DNA from: Dugong dugon
Lineage: Eukaryota; Chordata; Mammalia; Sirenia; Dugongidae
Assembly (NCBI GenBank): GCA_030035585.1
Contig: CM057462.1
Location: 118,167,234-118,231,233 of the forward strand
Length of the DNA stretch: 64,000 bases
Reading direction: 5' to 3'
In this document: positions 40,201 through 53,000 of the stretch, piece by piece
Layout of the letters: the number at the start of each line of letters is the position of its first letter
How positions within the stretch are numbered: the stretch's first letter is position 1
The notes under the pieces: generated by a model
The model's input: only the letters and a program-made list of their open reading frames with translations
The model's database searches: none
Told to the model about the DNA's origin: nothing
Translations under genes and position numbers: made by a program

Positions 40201-43200
40201 TCCTCTCAGCAGCCAGAGAATCTTTTGGAAAAATCAATCAGACCACCTCACTTCCAGGCCTAAAAGACTCATGAACACACACTGCACCTAGGATATAGTC
40301 TAAACTCCTTTCTTATGAGGCCCTGAGTGATCTGTACCTGCCTAGCTCCCACTTGTCTCCTTTCTCTCACACCATGATTACCAGACCCCACTCATAGTGC
40401 CTTCCTCAGACTTAAAAAAGGCACCAAACACTTTCTTTCCTCAGGACTTTAATGTATATCATTCCCTCTACCTAAAATGTTCCTCCACACCAAAATCTTC
40501 CCATGCTACACCGCTACTCAGGCCTAGACAACTCATCTTCAGAGAAGCCTTTTTGACCATCCGGTCTAAGTTACGTCCCTTTGTTATTCTTATAGTTTTT
40601 TTTTTTTTTTTTCCTTCACAGCCCTTTTCACCATTTTTTATTGTGTATTTTGGGGGTTGTTTGACTGTCTTTCCCATCAGACTGTAAGCTCCATGAGGGC
40701 AGGGTTCTGTTTGTCTGTTCACCATTGTACAGCAGCTGGTATGTGTGGGCAACCCATCAATATTTATTGACTGAATGAATGAGTAAATAAATAAGAACAT
40801 AAAGAATCCCTCTAGACCTGAAAAGTGGCCTCAATGGAAAGTTCCCTGGACTTTTCATAAAAAGGGGAGGAAGAGCTATTGCTTGATAGTTTCATTCACC
40901 CCAACCGACCTCTGGCTTTCCACTCTGAACTTCATTAACTGAGACCTCTCTGTCCATTGGAGGCCTGTCCATTCTTCCTTGTGGGAACCTAAACAGTGTT
41001 ATTAAGGATGAAATGGCCTTTTCTACTCCAACAGCAAAGAAGCCAGTTAACCTCTACACTGTCCATGATGGAGCTGTCCACACTATTCAGAGGTCACCTT
41101 TTTACAAGGACATTATCCTGACCATTGGGGGCTGGAATGTGGCTATCTGGAAAGAAGGCGTTGTGGTAAGTTGCATGGAAAATGCCTGAGTGGGTGTGTG
41201 GCCCTTTGTTAATGAGAAAGACAATAGGAACAACAGACTGTTCTGACATACCAGTGCCTTTGGGATACTTCTTAGAAAATTAGAACAGATGGCCAGGGCT
41301 CCAGTAAGTCAGCAGAACCACTGTCAGCCTTTTAAAAACAACAATTTGCTCTTCTTTCCTGAGGGAATGAAGCAACATTTACAAGTCCCTTATTCTCTGA
41401 AAATGTATAGTCTTTTCTTTGAGATATATATTGTGGGCCAATGACTTGCTTTGTGTTTTTTTCTCCATTTAAAATAAAAGATGGGATGCTGATTACCGTA
41501 TAAGCCCAAGGAGAAACATTTGGTCTGGCATTTTTGCTCTGCACCAGAAATATGTTGGCAGTTCAGAAACAGGGAGTAAGTAAGCTAGGGGGTCCATTAC
41601 CAGGTAGAACATGACCTTTCCAGAGACACATGAGCCAAAGGTAGTGGTGAGGCAGTGACAAGAATCTGGAGGTCAGGATTAAGAAAAGGGGCTAGGTCTG
41701 GGCAGAGAAGCTAAACTGGAAGAATTAGACCGATAAAAGCTAGTTAAGCAAGGATGTGGGGGAAATACTGATTTTGGTGGGAGTTTAAATTGATCTATCC
41801 CTGTGGTGGGCAATTTGACAAGATTATCAAAATCTGAAAGATATATGTATATATATTTCACAGCTGGAGATAGATAAAGATAGAGATATATATTCTTTGA
41901 CCTAACAGTTACACTTTTGGGACTCCGACACACATACACAAAGAAAAGTGGATAAATACATGAGCAAGGATGTTATCATCCAAACAACTGGAAACAAACA
42001 CCCATCAGCAAGAGGACTTCTACTTTATATCAAATGTACTTCTGTAATGTTTGAGTTTTTTGTTTTTGTTTTCGTGTTGCTTTTATTTTAACAATGAAGA
42101 AGTATTAGGTTTGTAGTTTAAAAGAAAAGGAAAATTCAGGCAAGATTATCCAAAGTCTCTGCAGGGGTCAGGAACCTGGCTGTCTCCTGGTAGGGAGAAC
42201 AGGTTTGAAGTGCTGCCTCTAGGGAGTCCATGAATCTGCAACATCCCTCGTTCCCTACAGGAAAGTTTCTTCAACGTGTATTAGAGCGCGAGAAGCAGCC
42301 CCACGGTCTAGTTTAGCCCCTGCAGATGTACGTGGTAAATGAGCGCACCTGGTTGCCAGATGGTGTGTGACAGTGAAACAAAGCACGCTCTGATCTTCTT
42401 TCTCTGTGAAAACCTCCCAAAGCATGCAAATGACCTCATGGCAGAAAACAGAGCAGATGATCTCATGAGGCTTTAGTGGTCTGCAGTCACTTCCAAACAA
42501 TATTTATAAGCCATTGGATGATTCCATCTTAAGTTATTTAGCACAAATTTGCCAACTCTGCTGTTGATTTTCAACATGCGGCTCACAGCTGGAATTGACA
42601 AGAGTTTTCATTTGCTTTTCCTGGCTACCAGAGCTGTTTCCATGGGAAGGAGACATCTGATAGCAAAATGAAGGTCTACAATGATAATCACCATATAAAC
42701 TTTGCTTATCTAATGTCCATCAGTCTCCATAGAAATAGCAATGAACTTTAGCAGCAGTTGAATTATTAGAACGATCACAGCTCGATTTGAAGGTTTAGGC
42801 TTTTCTAAAAAGCAACTGAAGAGAAAAAGGGTGTTATGAAAATACATAGGAAGGAAAAGAGCTGGCATTATATAAAAACCTGACCATAAAGAGAAGACTC
42901 TGAGTGGGCATATTTTTGCTCTTACGTGATCATAGCCATCTGACTTGTACTTACAGGAAACTGTTTAGATTCAGAACTGAAAATCATTGTGAATTCCCCT
43001 CAGATGGTAACAAAAACTGTGAATTTGTATTTTAAAAATTCTTTTTTAAGATTGGACCCCTACTTCAGTCATGCTGTGCACCAAAAAGGTACACCTCAGG
43101 GCACTGGTCCTTGACAAGGCCTGGGGTTTTCTATGTTGGCCGAGAAGATGGATACATTGATATCTGGGACCTTCTGGAAAAAACCCACGAACCAGCCCAG

Positions 43201-46099
43201 TCACAAAACATCTGCATAACAATGATCACCTACATCAAACCCTGGACCCTTTCTGGTATGTTATGAGCTAACTCATTTTGCCTTTTTTAGTAACTCGGGG
43301 ATATTTGACATTCATCTGGAAAGCTTCCAATATTTTCTCTCAGGTTTTTGTTTTTCTCCTCTTCCCTTCCCTCTTGCCCTCAAATCTTGGCTACAACCTG
43401 AGCTTCTCTTACTGTTGTGCTTTGTCAACAATTCTTTCTGAGATATGTTTAGCGTGTCCAACAGAGGCTGATTTTGAAATATGCAATGGAAAACACCCTT
43501 CTCATCTTTTCCAGGTCAGACAGGGTGATCCCTAAATCTTTGCTACTTTTTGCTGCTTCTTTTCCAGATAGAATACTTTTGTTTCTTTAACTTGTCACTG
43601 TAAGTCACATTTTTCCAACCTTTTATCACTTTTGCAGTTCTCCCTGGACAGTGTCAAGCAGTCCTTTTGACAAAATCAAATGACTCTCTGAGAATATATA
43701 TCTATTTAAACTTCAATTTTTATATTAATTACAAGGAAACAATAACGTATAGCAAAGCATGCAGGAATTCAAGGATGTGTCTATGGAAAAATAATTTGTT
43801 TCTTCCATCCTAATCTTTCTGTCTTACCCAAGTTACTTTTTGTATAAATCTAGTGTATTTACCTCTTTAAAAAGAAGATCCGTTTCCCTTTGTTTCCAAA
43901 GAAGTGCAGGCATAAAATTTTCTTTCTATCCATTTCTCTCTCGAAAACATTAGATTTGGAAGCTGAATCTTCAGACTCCCTCGAGTGTCACAGTCTGGCT
44001 ACCACTTAATCATACGTGTCACCAAAGTGTGTTCTCTCGTCTTTGATACAAAACATTACTAAGAGTCCAGGATTTAGCAATTTGAACCAGATACTCTACA
44101 AACGATAAAAAAACACACGAACACATAATGAGATATAACATTAAAATTCTGAAACATGTTGGTTTTATACCCATTTTCAATGCTCAAAGCAGGCAGTTTG
44201 TTTTTATAACAGGAAAACTGTGGGTCTGACCGTGTCTTGGAAATTCACTTGGATAATGGTATTCTTTAGCCCTTATTGTGTGTTTGGTAAAAATATGCTT
44301 CGTGACTTTTCTTTGAAAATCTTTCCATGTGTTGTCTCTGCTTTCTTTTCAAATCTTCCCAGAGGGCCCAACCACACAGAGGGTCCACCCCAGCCAGGAG
44401 CCACACTCCTTTATGCAGACACCAGCAAAAGAAGATTTGAAGAGGCAGGGTGGCTGACAGGGGCTTAGGGTCTCAGCTTTCATTTCATCGACTGGAAAAA
44501 AATGACTTGTACATGTAATTTTTGCCAGTTATGAGCATCTGATGAAGACGCTAAGATTATTGTAGCCACAGCAGGTCCCATGAGAGACCACAAGACAAAA
44601 GCACATTTTATGTTTAACCTCTAAGACGGCTTCCTGTTTGCTGATTTTTGTCCCACTTTTTTAATCTTTCAGCTAGGCAGCAATTTATAGCCATAGCTGA
44701 TTATTACGGAACGCTGCATATATTAGAAATTCCTTGGACATTAAGTCACCCTTCTACCAATGAGGTTAGTAACTTTTGTCTTTAAGGATTTATGTGACCA
44801 TAAAAAAAAGGGTATTTTAAAAGTGTGTTCAAAAATGATATTTCTGCTATGTAAAAAAACAAAAGAATTATACAGTCAAAAATAAGGGTATATATTCCCA
44901 TTGCATGAATTAAATCATTTGAAGCTAGGGGAAAAAAAAACGTGAAATGGGAGAAAGGCCAAGTAAAGGAAGCCCAGATTCTGAGAGAATTGATTTGGAG
45001 ATTCATTACCATAAAATACTATCTTCAGGTTAACTAAAGCGTAGAACCCTTATTTCAGACATGCCATTTCCTGAGGGCCCTGTTGGTGTTTTTAGGCATC
45101 TCTCCATCACCCACTCCTACCCTAACCTCCTCTGTCTGACCTGGGATACAGCCTGCACATCTGAACTGGCAACATTCTGCCCCTCCATATCCACCACCCA
45201 AGTGTTTCAAGCAGTGTTAATAATGAGATTATAAAAAGAAGATCAATGAATAGGAATACATACATATGTGTTGTTTTTATGTTGTTAGGTGCCCTCGAGT
45301 TGGTTCCGACTCGTAGTGACCCTATGTACAACAGAATGAAACACGGCCCAGTCCTGCACCATCCTTACAATCATTGCTATGTTTGAGCCCATTGTTGCAG
45401 CCACTGTGTCAATCCATCTCTCTGAGGGTCTTCCTCTTTTTTGCCGACCCTCTACCAAGTGTGATGGCTTTTTTTCCAGGGATCAGTCCCTCCTGATGAC
45501 GTGTCCAAAGTAAGTGAGATGAAGTTTCACCATCCTCGCTTTTAAGGAACATTCTGGCTGTACTTCTTCCAAAACAAGATTTATTCATCCTTCTGGCAAT
45601 CCATGGTATACTCAATATTCTTCACCAACACTGTAATTCAGATGCGTCAATTCTTCTTCAGTCTTCCTTATTCACTGACCAGCTTTCACATGCATATGAG
45701 GCGATTGAAAATACCATGGCTTGGGTCAGGCACACCTTAGTCCTCAAAATGACTTCTTTGCTTTTTAACACTTTACAGAGGTCTTTTGCAGCAGATTTGC
45801 CCAATGTAATACATCATTTGATTTCTTGACTGCTGCCTCCTTGGGCATTGACTGTGGATGCAAGTAAAATAAAATCCTTGACAACTTCAATATTTTCTTA
45901 ATTTATCATCAACATACACACACGCACATATATGTACCCCCCAAAAAAAAAAAATCAAACCTGTTGCTGTTGAGTCAATTTCGGCTCCTAGCGACCCTAT
46001 AAGACAGAGTAGAACAGCTACACGTGCCTTTTTGTCTTCCTTAACTAAACTCTGTTGGGACTTGCAACAGATTGCAATCTATATATTTGATATTGATTG

Positions 46100-46130
<31 letters not shown>

Positions 46131-47033
46131 GTATGTAATTGAGCCCTGGTGGTGCAATGGTTAAGAGTTATGGCTGCTAACCAAAAGGTCGGCAATTCAA
46201 ATCCACCAGTTGCTCCTTGGAAACCTTATGGGGCAGTTCTACTCTGTCCTGTAGGGTCGCTATGAGTCAGAATCGACTCAACAGCAATGGGTTTGGTTTT
46301 TGGTTTTGTCTGGCCCTCCATATCCGCGGGTTCCACATATGTGGATTCAACTAATCGCAGATCAAAAATACTCAGAAAAAGAAAGTTCCAAAAAGCAAAA
46401 CTTGAATTTGCCATGCACCGAGCACTACACTGAATCCACACGAACACAGTGATGTGTAGGCATACCCTGCTGTAGCCTCCCACCATTTCACAGATCCTCA
46501 GTCTCTCTTCAGCACTTGTTGTTTGAGCATTGTTCACCTAGCATCTTGTTCGTTCACTACTTGTGTTGTATTCACCCTTTGCTTATGTTAAAAAAAAAAA
46601 AAAAAAAACTCATAAAAAGCAATGAAGAAATCAAAGCAATACCTCAAACGCTAAGTGTGAGGGGGGTTAGGAGAGCGAGAGGAAGGAGTTTCAGGCTGGT
46701 AAGGGACGGCTGGCTAGCTATGGAAAGCACTACAGCCTCAATAACTTCAAGATCCCAGGAGAATCAGCATTGGCTGATGCCCAGACAGCATCATCGTTCC
46801 CAGAGGAGCTCAAGAAACTCAGAGAAGAGAAAAGCTACCTTCCAGAGCAAGTCCTCAATTGTGATGAAACAACTATTTACATAGTATTTACACTGTATTG
46901 CTATTATAAGTAATCCAGGGATGATAAACTATACAGGAGGATGTGCATAGGTTATATGCAAATACTACCCCATTTTATATAAGAGACTTGAGCATCTGTG
47001 AATTTTTGAGTATTTGCGGATACCGAACGCCAA

Positions 47034-47087
<54 letters not shown>

Positions 47088-50000
47088 TTATGCCTATTCC
47101 AAAGAAAGGTGATCCAACCGAATGCAGAAATTATCGAACAATATCATTAAGATCACACGCAAGTAAAATTCTGAAGATCATTCAAAAGCAGCTGCAGCAG
47201 TATATCGACAGGGAACTGCCAGAAATTCAAGTTGGATTTAGAAGAGGACATGGAACCAGGGATATCATGGCTGGTGTCAGAGGGATCCTGGTTGAAAGCA
47301 GAAAATACCAGAAAGATGTTTATCTGTGTTTTATTGACTATGCAAAGGCATTCGACTGTGTGGATCATAACAAATTATGGATAACATTGAAAGAATGGGA
47401 ATTCCAGAACACTTAACTGTGCTCATGAAGAACCTGTACATAGACCAAGAGGCAGTCATTCGAATAGAACAAGGGAATACTTCGCGGTTTAAAGTCAGGA
47501 AAGGTGTGCATCAGGGTTGTATCCTTTCACCATACCTATTCAATCTGTATCCTGATCAGATAATCTGAGAAGCTGGACTATATGAAGAAGAATGAGACAT
47601 CAGGATTGGAGGAAGACTCATTAACAACCTGAGTTATACAGGTGACACAGCCTTGCTTGGTGAAAGTAAAGAGGACTTGAAGCACTTACTGATGATCAAA
47701 GACCACAGCCTTCAGTATGGATTACACCTCCATGTAAAGAAAATAAAAATCCTCACAACTGGACCAATAAGCAACATCATGATAAACAGAGAAAAAATTG
47801 AAGTCAAGGATTTCATTTTACTTGGATCCACAATCAACACCCATGGAAACAGCAGTTAAGAAATCAAACAATGCATTGCATTGGGAAAATCTGCTGCAAA
47901 AGACCTCTTTAAAGTGTTAAAAAGCAAAGATGTCACCTTGAAGACTAAGGTGCACCTGACTCAAGTCATGGTATTTTCAATCGCTTCATATGTGTGCAAA
48001 AGCTGGACGATAAATAAGGAAGACCAAAGAAGAATGGACACCTTTGAATTATGGTATTGGCAAAGAATATTGAATATACCATGGACTGCCAAAAGAACAA
48101 GCAAGTCTGTCTTGGAAGAAGTACAGCCAGAATGCGCCTTAGAAGCAAGGATGGCGAGACTATGTCTTACATACTTTAGGCACGTTATCAGGAGGGATCA
48201 GTCCCTGGAGAAGAACATCATGCTTGGTAGGGAAGAGGGTCTGCGAAAAAGAGGAAGACCCTCAACAAGATGGATTGACACAGTGGCTGCAACAATGGGC
48301 TCAAGCATAACAACGATCATGTGAATGGCCCAGGACCAGGCAGTGTTTTGTTCTGTTGTACATAGGGTCGCTGTGAGTTGGAATTGACTCAATGGCACCT
48401 AACAACAACATATATGTATATGTATACCAAAACCAAACCCATTGCCATTGAGTCAGTTCCAATGTATATATATATAGATAGATATATATACACGCACACA
48501 CACATATACAACCAGTATTAAATATATAGATTGCAATCTGTTTGCAAGTCCTAACAGAGCTTAGTTACCAGAAGGCAAAGAGCTTTCTTTCCACTAGTTG
48601 CCTTCCCCAAGGTCTCTGCAGCCTTTCCTGCAGCTGTTCTTATGCCCACACAGTACACCCTCCATGACACCAGGTGCTCACCTCTGATTCCAGTCCCTTT
48701 AGCGTCTACATTGATACCCTCATCTGGGTTTTCCAAGTTTGGTTGATGACATGAAACTTTCCTCCAGCTTAGAAAAAGAAGGAATAAAAGGGATAAAGGC
48801 AATCCCTGAACATTTTTATTTGAAGTTACAACTTTTTGCTGCTCCTTTGTTCCAACCCCACTCCCTTCCTGGCAACCTCCAATTCACAGGGCCCTAAACC
48901 TTCACACGATAGCCTGCAAATTCCGCTGGTAGTGGGGCCATGGGCCCATGAACCCTGTTCCTCCCTAATACTGCTAGTTACCTGTATTACAGGTAGTCAC
49001 AGCTTAAATGTAAGTACCACACTTGATGCTACTTGAATTAAAAGACCACCAAAAGTTTCTAAAGCTAAAAATGGACTTTCTCTTAGAGCATATCATCATT
49101 GTTTTCCCAGTGCTTAGAATGAAACCTGTTGCTGTCGATTCAATTCCGACTCACAGCGACCCTATAGGACCGTAGAACTGCCCCATAGATTTTCCAAGGA
49201 ACAACTGGTGGATTCGAACTGCTGACCTCTTGGTTAGCAGCTGAGCTCTTAACCACTGTGCCACTAGGGCTCCAGTGCTTAGAATAAGTACTCAATAAAT
49301 GTTTGTTGAACTGCCCTGAAATCATGCACAATCCAGGGCCCAATTTCCCTATGCAATTACATTTTAGACTACAATTCAAAATCATCTTAATCATAACATC
49401 AAGCAGTCCCTGCTTTTAACAGCCATGAAGACAAGCCAGAGCTATAACAACTTTGAAGGGTTTCTTTTTGCCCAGCATTGCCAAAAATATTAGAAATCCT
49501 CACAAATCTGAAAGAGATAATGGGGAATTTGGAAGCCACTTTATCAATCATAGATCTGCAAAGGCATCCTCTCTGAGATTTAGACAGGCAATTAAAGTGA
49601 AAAATTTCCAAATTACATTCACCTAAAAGGTTAACAGTATCCCAAACTAGGTCATCTACCTAATGAATTACCAGCAGCAGGAATCCCAACAGAGCCTCAT
49701 GAAGAACATGAGGCCTTCTGCATGGGTTACCCTCTCATGGGCCTTTGTTTCTAACAGATAGCAAGTGTTAACTACTACTTTGAAAGAGAAGTCAAGCATC
49801 TGGAATACGTGGAGCAGCGCAAAAAAATTCGTGAGCAAGAGAAGCAAGAAATGGATCTGGAAACTGAGAAGAAAAAAACTGTAAGTTAAATTTCAGAAAC
49901 GGAAGTTGCTTTCCTCTAATGCCAGTGGTTATGTGTTTGATTGGCTTATTCCATAGTTTTAATGGAAAAGTAATACCTTTTCATATTCTTCCCTTGGTCT

Positions 50001-53000
50001 CGTGAGCGTCAAGAGGGCATTTCTCTGGTCCTAGCTCACCATGTGTGAGAACTACCAACGGGACAACTAGCAAGAGTTCATCCAGTTCTTTTCTGGAATT
50101 TTCTCTATGACTTCATTGGGTACAGATACAATGATTCAACATTTGAATGCTTTACTGTATAGAATTTTAACATCCAGGGAATAATGTGTTAAAACAGATA
50201 GTATAAAAGGAGTAAAATATAGAGTCAAGACAAGTGGGCCACTCACTAGCTATGAGACCTGGAGCAAGGCTCTTATCCTTGCTGAGCTTCCACTCTCTCG
50301 GTTCAACACGGGAATAATAATAACTACCTTTTAGGGTTACTGTAGGGCTATCTGTTAAGAAACCTGACAAATAGTTAGACTTCCATTAAATGGTAGTTAG
50401 TGTAACTGTAACTATATATACATGAATTTTACTATAACATAGTATATTGGATCTTTGAAATTTGAGATAGAGGTGAATTTATGTAAGACACATCTATCTG
50501 AAACTCGGGAGCCCTGGTGGCACAATGCTTAAACAATCAGCTGCTAACCAAAAGGTTGGCAGTTCAAACCCACCAGCTTCTCTGTGGAAGAAAAGACCTG
50601 GCGATTTGCTCCCATAAAGATTTCAGCTTGGGTAACTCTACAGGGTGGTTCTACTTTGTCCGGTAGGGTCTCCGTGAGTAGGAATCGACTGGATGGCACA
50701 CATCAACAATATTAAACTATCAAAAAGGAACCTAAAGCTCTATATTCTCCCCTTCCCCTCTTCTCAGCATCTTCCTGTTTGATACGGATTGTCACTCTGT
50801 GGATCTTCCCTTACTCATCTGGAATTTGGGGCCTTTAAGTATTCTATGAATTCATACTTCTCTCACTGTCATAGTCATCTAGGGCTGCTCTAACAGAAAT
50901 ACCATGAGTGGATGGCTTTAACAAAGAGAAATTTATTTCTTCACAGTAAAGTAGGCTAGAAGTCCAAATTCAGGGTGTCAGCTTCAGGGGAAGGCTTTCT
51001 CTCTTTGTCAGCCTTCTAATCAATGTTCCCCCAGACTAGGAGTTTCTCCACGCAGGGACCCCGGGTCCAAAGGACGCATTCTGCTCCTGGCACTACTTTC
51101 TTGCTGGTATGAGGTCCCCCAACTCTCTGCTTTCTTCTCTTTCCTTTTATCTCTTAAGAGATAAAAGGTCGTGTAGGCCACACCCCAGGGAAACTCCGTT
51201 TACATTGGATCAGGGATGTAACCTCGGTAAGGGTGGTGTTAAAATCCCACCCTAATCCTCTTTAACATAAAACTACGATCACAAAATGGAGGCCAACCAC
51301 GCAACTCTGGGAATCATGGCCCAGCCAAATTGATACACATATTTTGGGGGGGACACTCATTCTCACCTGATGTTCCTTCAGTCCATGTGTCTACTTCTCT
51401 CTTTCTTGTTTATTTGAATCTGTTGCTCACCCCTCCCTTGAACTTTTGTCACCAGCAATGTCCTCACTGGTTTTTTCTCTAGTGTCCTTGTAACCAAGTA
51501 TCTAACGTCCTCCAACGTGATTATTCACGGAGGACCCTAGGTCTCAATTAAAGCACCAGCATGTGGTGGAAATATTTTAACGTACTATGTTAGCAAATAG
51601 ATTAACATTATCCTTTATAGATAGATACTAATTAGTGTTATAAAGGCAGAGGGCCGCCTTTCAAAAGAATTGTTTAGTAATGACAAAGTGTAAAAGAATA
51701 CCAATTAATTAGCTTTCATTGTTTTCTCTTGCTACAAACAAATTGGTCTCGATTTGTTCTTTTGCACACTCACAGACATTGGTTGAAATTCTGTTGGATA
51801 ATCTGCCACCCTTCCCCTACCCCAGCAATTATCTACAATTATTATGTTTAAATACCACACTGCCTATTCCTAATTAGCTACATCAGTGGGAGCAAGTAGA
51901 ATTGTGGATAAATAATCCAAAATTAATTTGCATGTGAAATACTTTTAAACCACCCAACTATTATAATACTGTATTATGCTTTCTGCTTTCTAAAATTTTT
52001 CCTTTTTGTAACTTCATTTCCATTTGACATAATACCCTCTTCTAAGTAGAGCTATCATTTCTCAAAATTTCTCTGGAGCTAAATCTTGGATAAAGGAACA
52101 AATTTAAAAGGGTTCCTCTGCTGCATTTAGAATATGAAAAAGGCCACAAAGAAAAAACAACAAGCGTTAGTAAGAAATATTTCCTTATAAGCAACTGGTG
52201 ATAAAGGGGAAGGTGGGAATAATAACTGCAGCAACCTCAGAGGATGCAGTGGGGATAAAACGAGTTAAGAAATTTACAGCACTGGCAGCAAAATGGTTAA
52301 GTGCTCAGCTGCTAACGGCAAGGTTGGCGGTTTGAACACACCCAGAGGTTCCATGGAAGGAAGGCCTGGCAATCTGCTTCCATGAAGATTACATCCTAGA
52401 AAACCCTATAGGGCAGTTCTATTCCATCATGTGGGGTCACTGTGAGTCAAAAATCGACTCAACAGCACACAGCAAGAGAGTAACTGGCACATACAGAGTG
52501 TTAGTAAGTGTTCGCTATTAGTATTCTTACAGAGGGCGTGAGAAGACCACACGTCTATCCCGCAGGGCTAGATGTTCTGAGTGCCCACCAGTGCCAGGCA
52601 TTAGGCTGCACACTTCAACCAACAGATCCCTAGCAACCATATACCTGCCTCTTTGTAAACATCAGACCTGATATAGCTCGCTTCTTGATGCGTAAGAGTA
52701 ATACACTCTAACAGCATCTGAAATGGGAATTTCCCTAACAGGAGTTTCAGCTGAAGGCACAAAGGTGGGGAAAGTAGTTGCCACATAAGCCCACAAGCTA
52801 CACCATCTATAAAGGATTTCAAAGAGGGGAGGAAGAGGAAGTTCAAAAGAATTCTGCATCCTCTAGTCAATCCCCCAGCCTCCAGGCTACATAAGGGAGG
52901 CAGGAGTTACAGGGAAGACAACTGCAAGAAGAATTTTGTTTTTTTGAGAGACAGGTGTCAGAGGGCTGTGGATTCCCCGCTCCCCCTTCCTGGATACATC

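Noticed and set aside
39923-40291. 122-codon ORF, Pro/Ser rich
   Set aside because: It lies within L2 3' sequence and has no initiation context, domain or splice link to DNAI3.
46943-47416. 157-codon ORF with a His/Thr repeat
   Set aside because: The His/Thr run is the CA microsatellite, and the rest is RTE reverse transcriptase.
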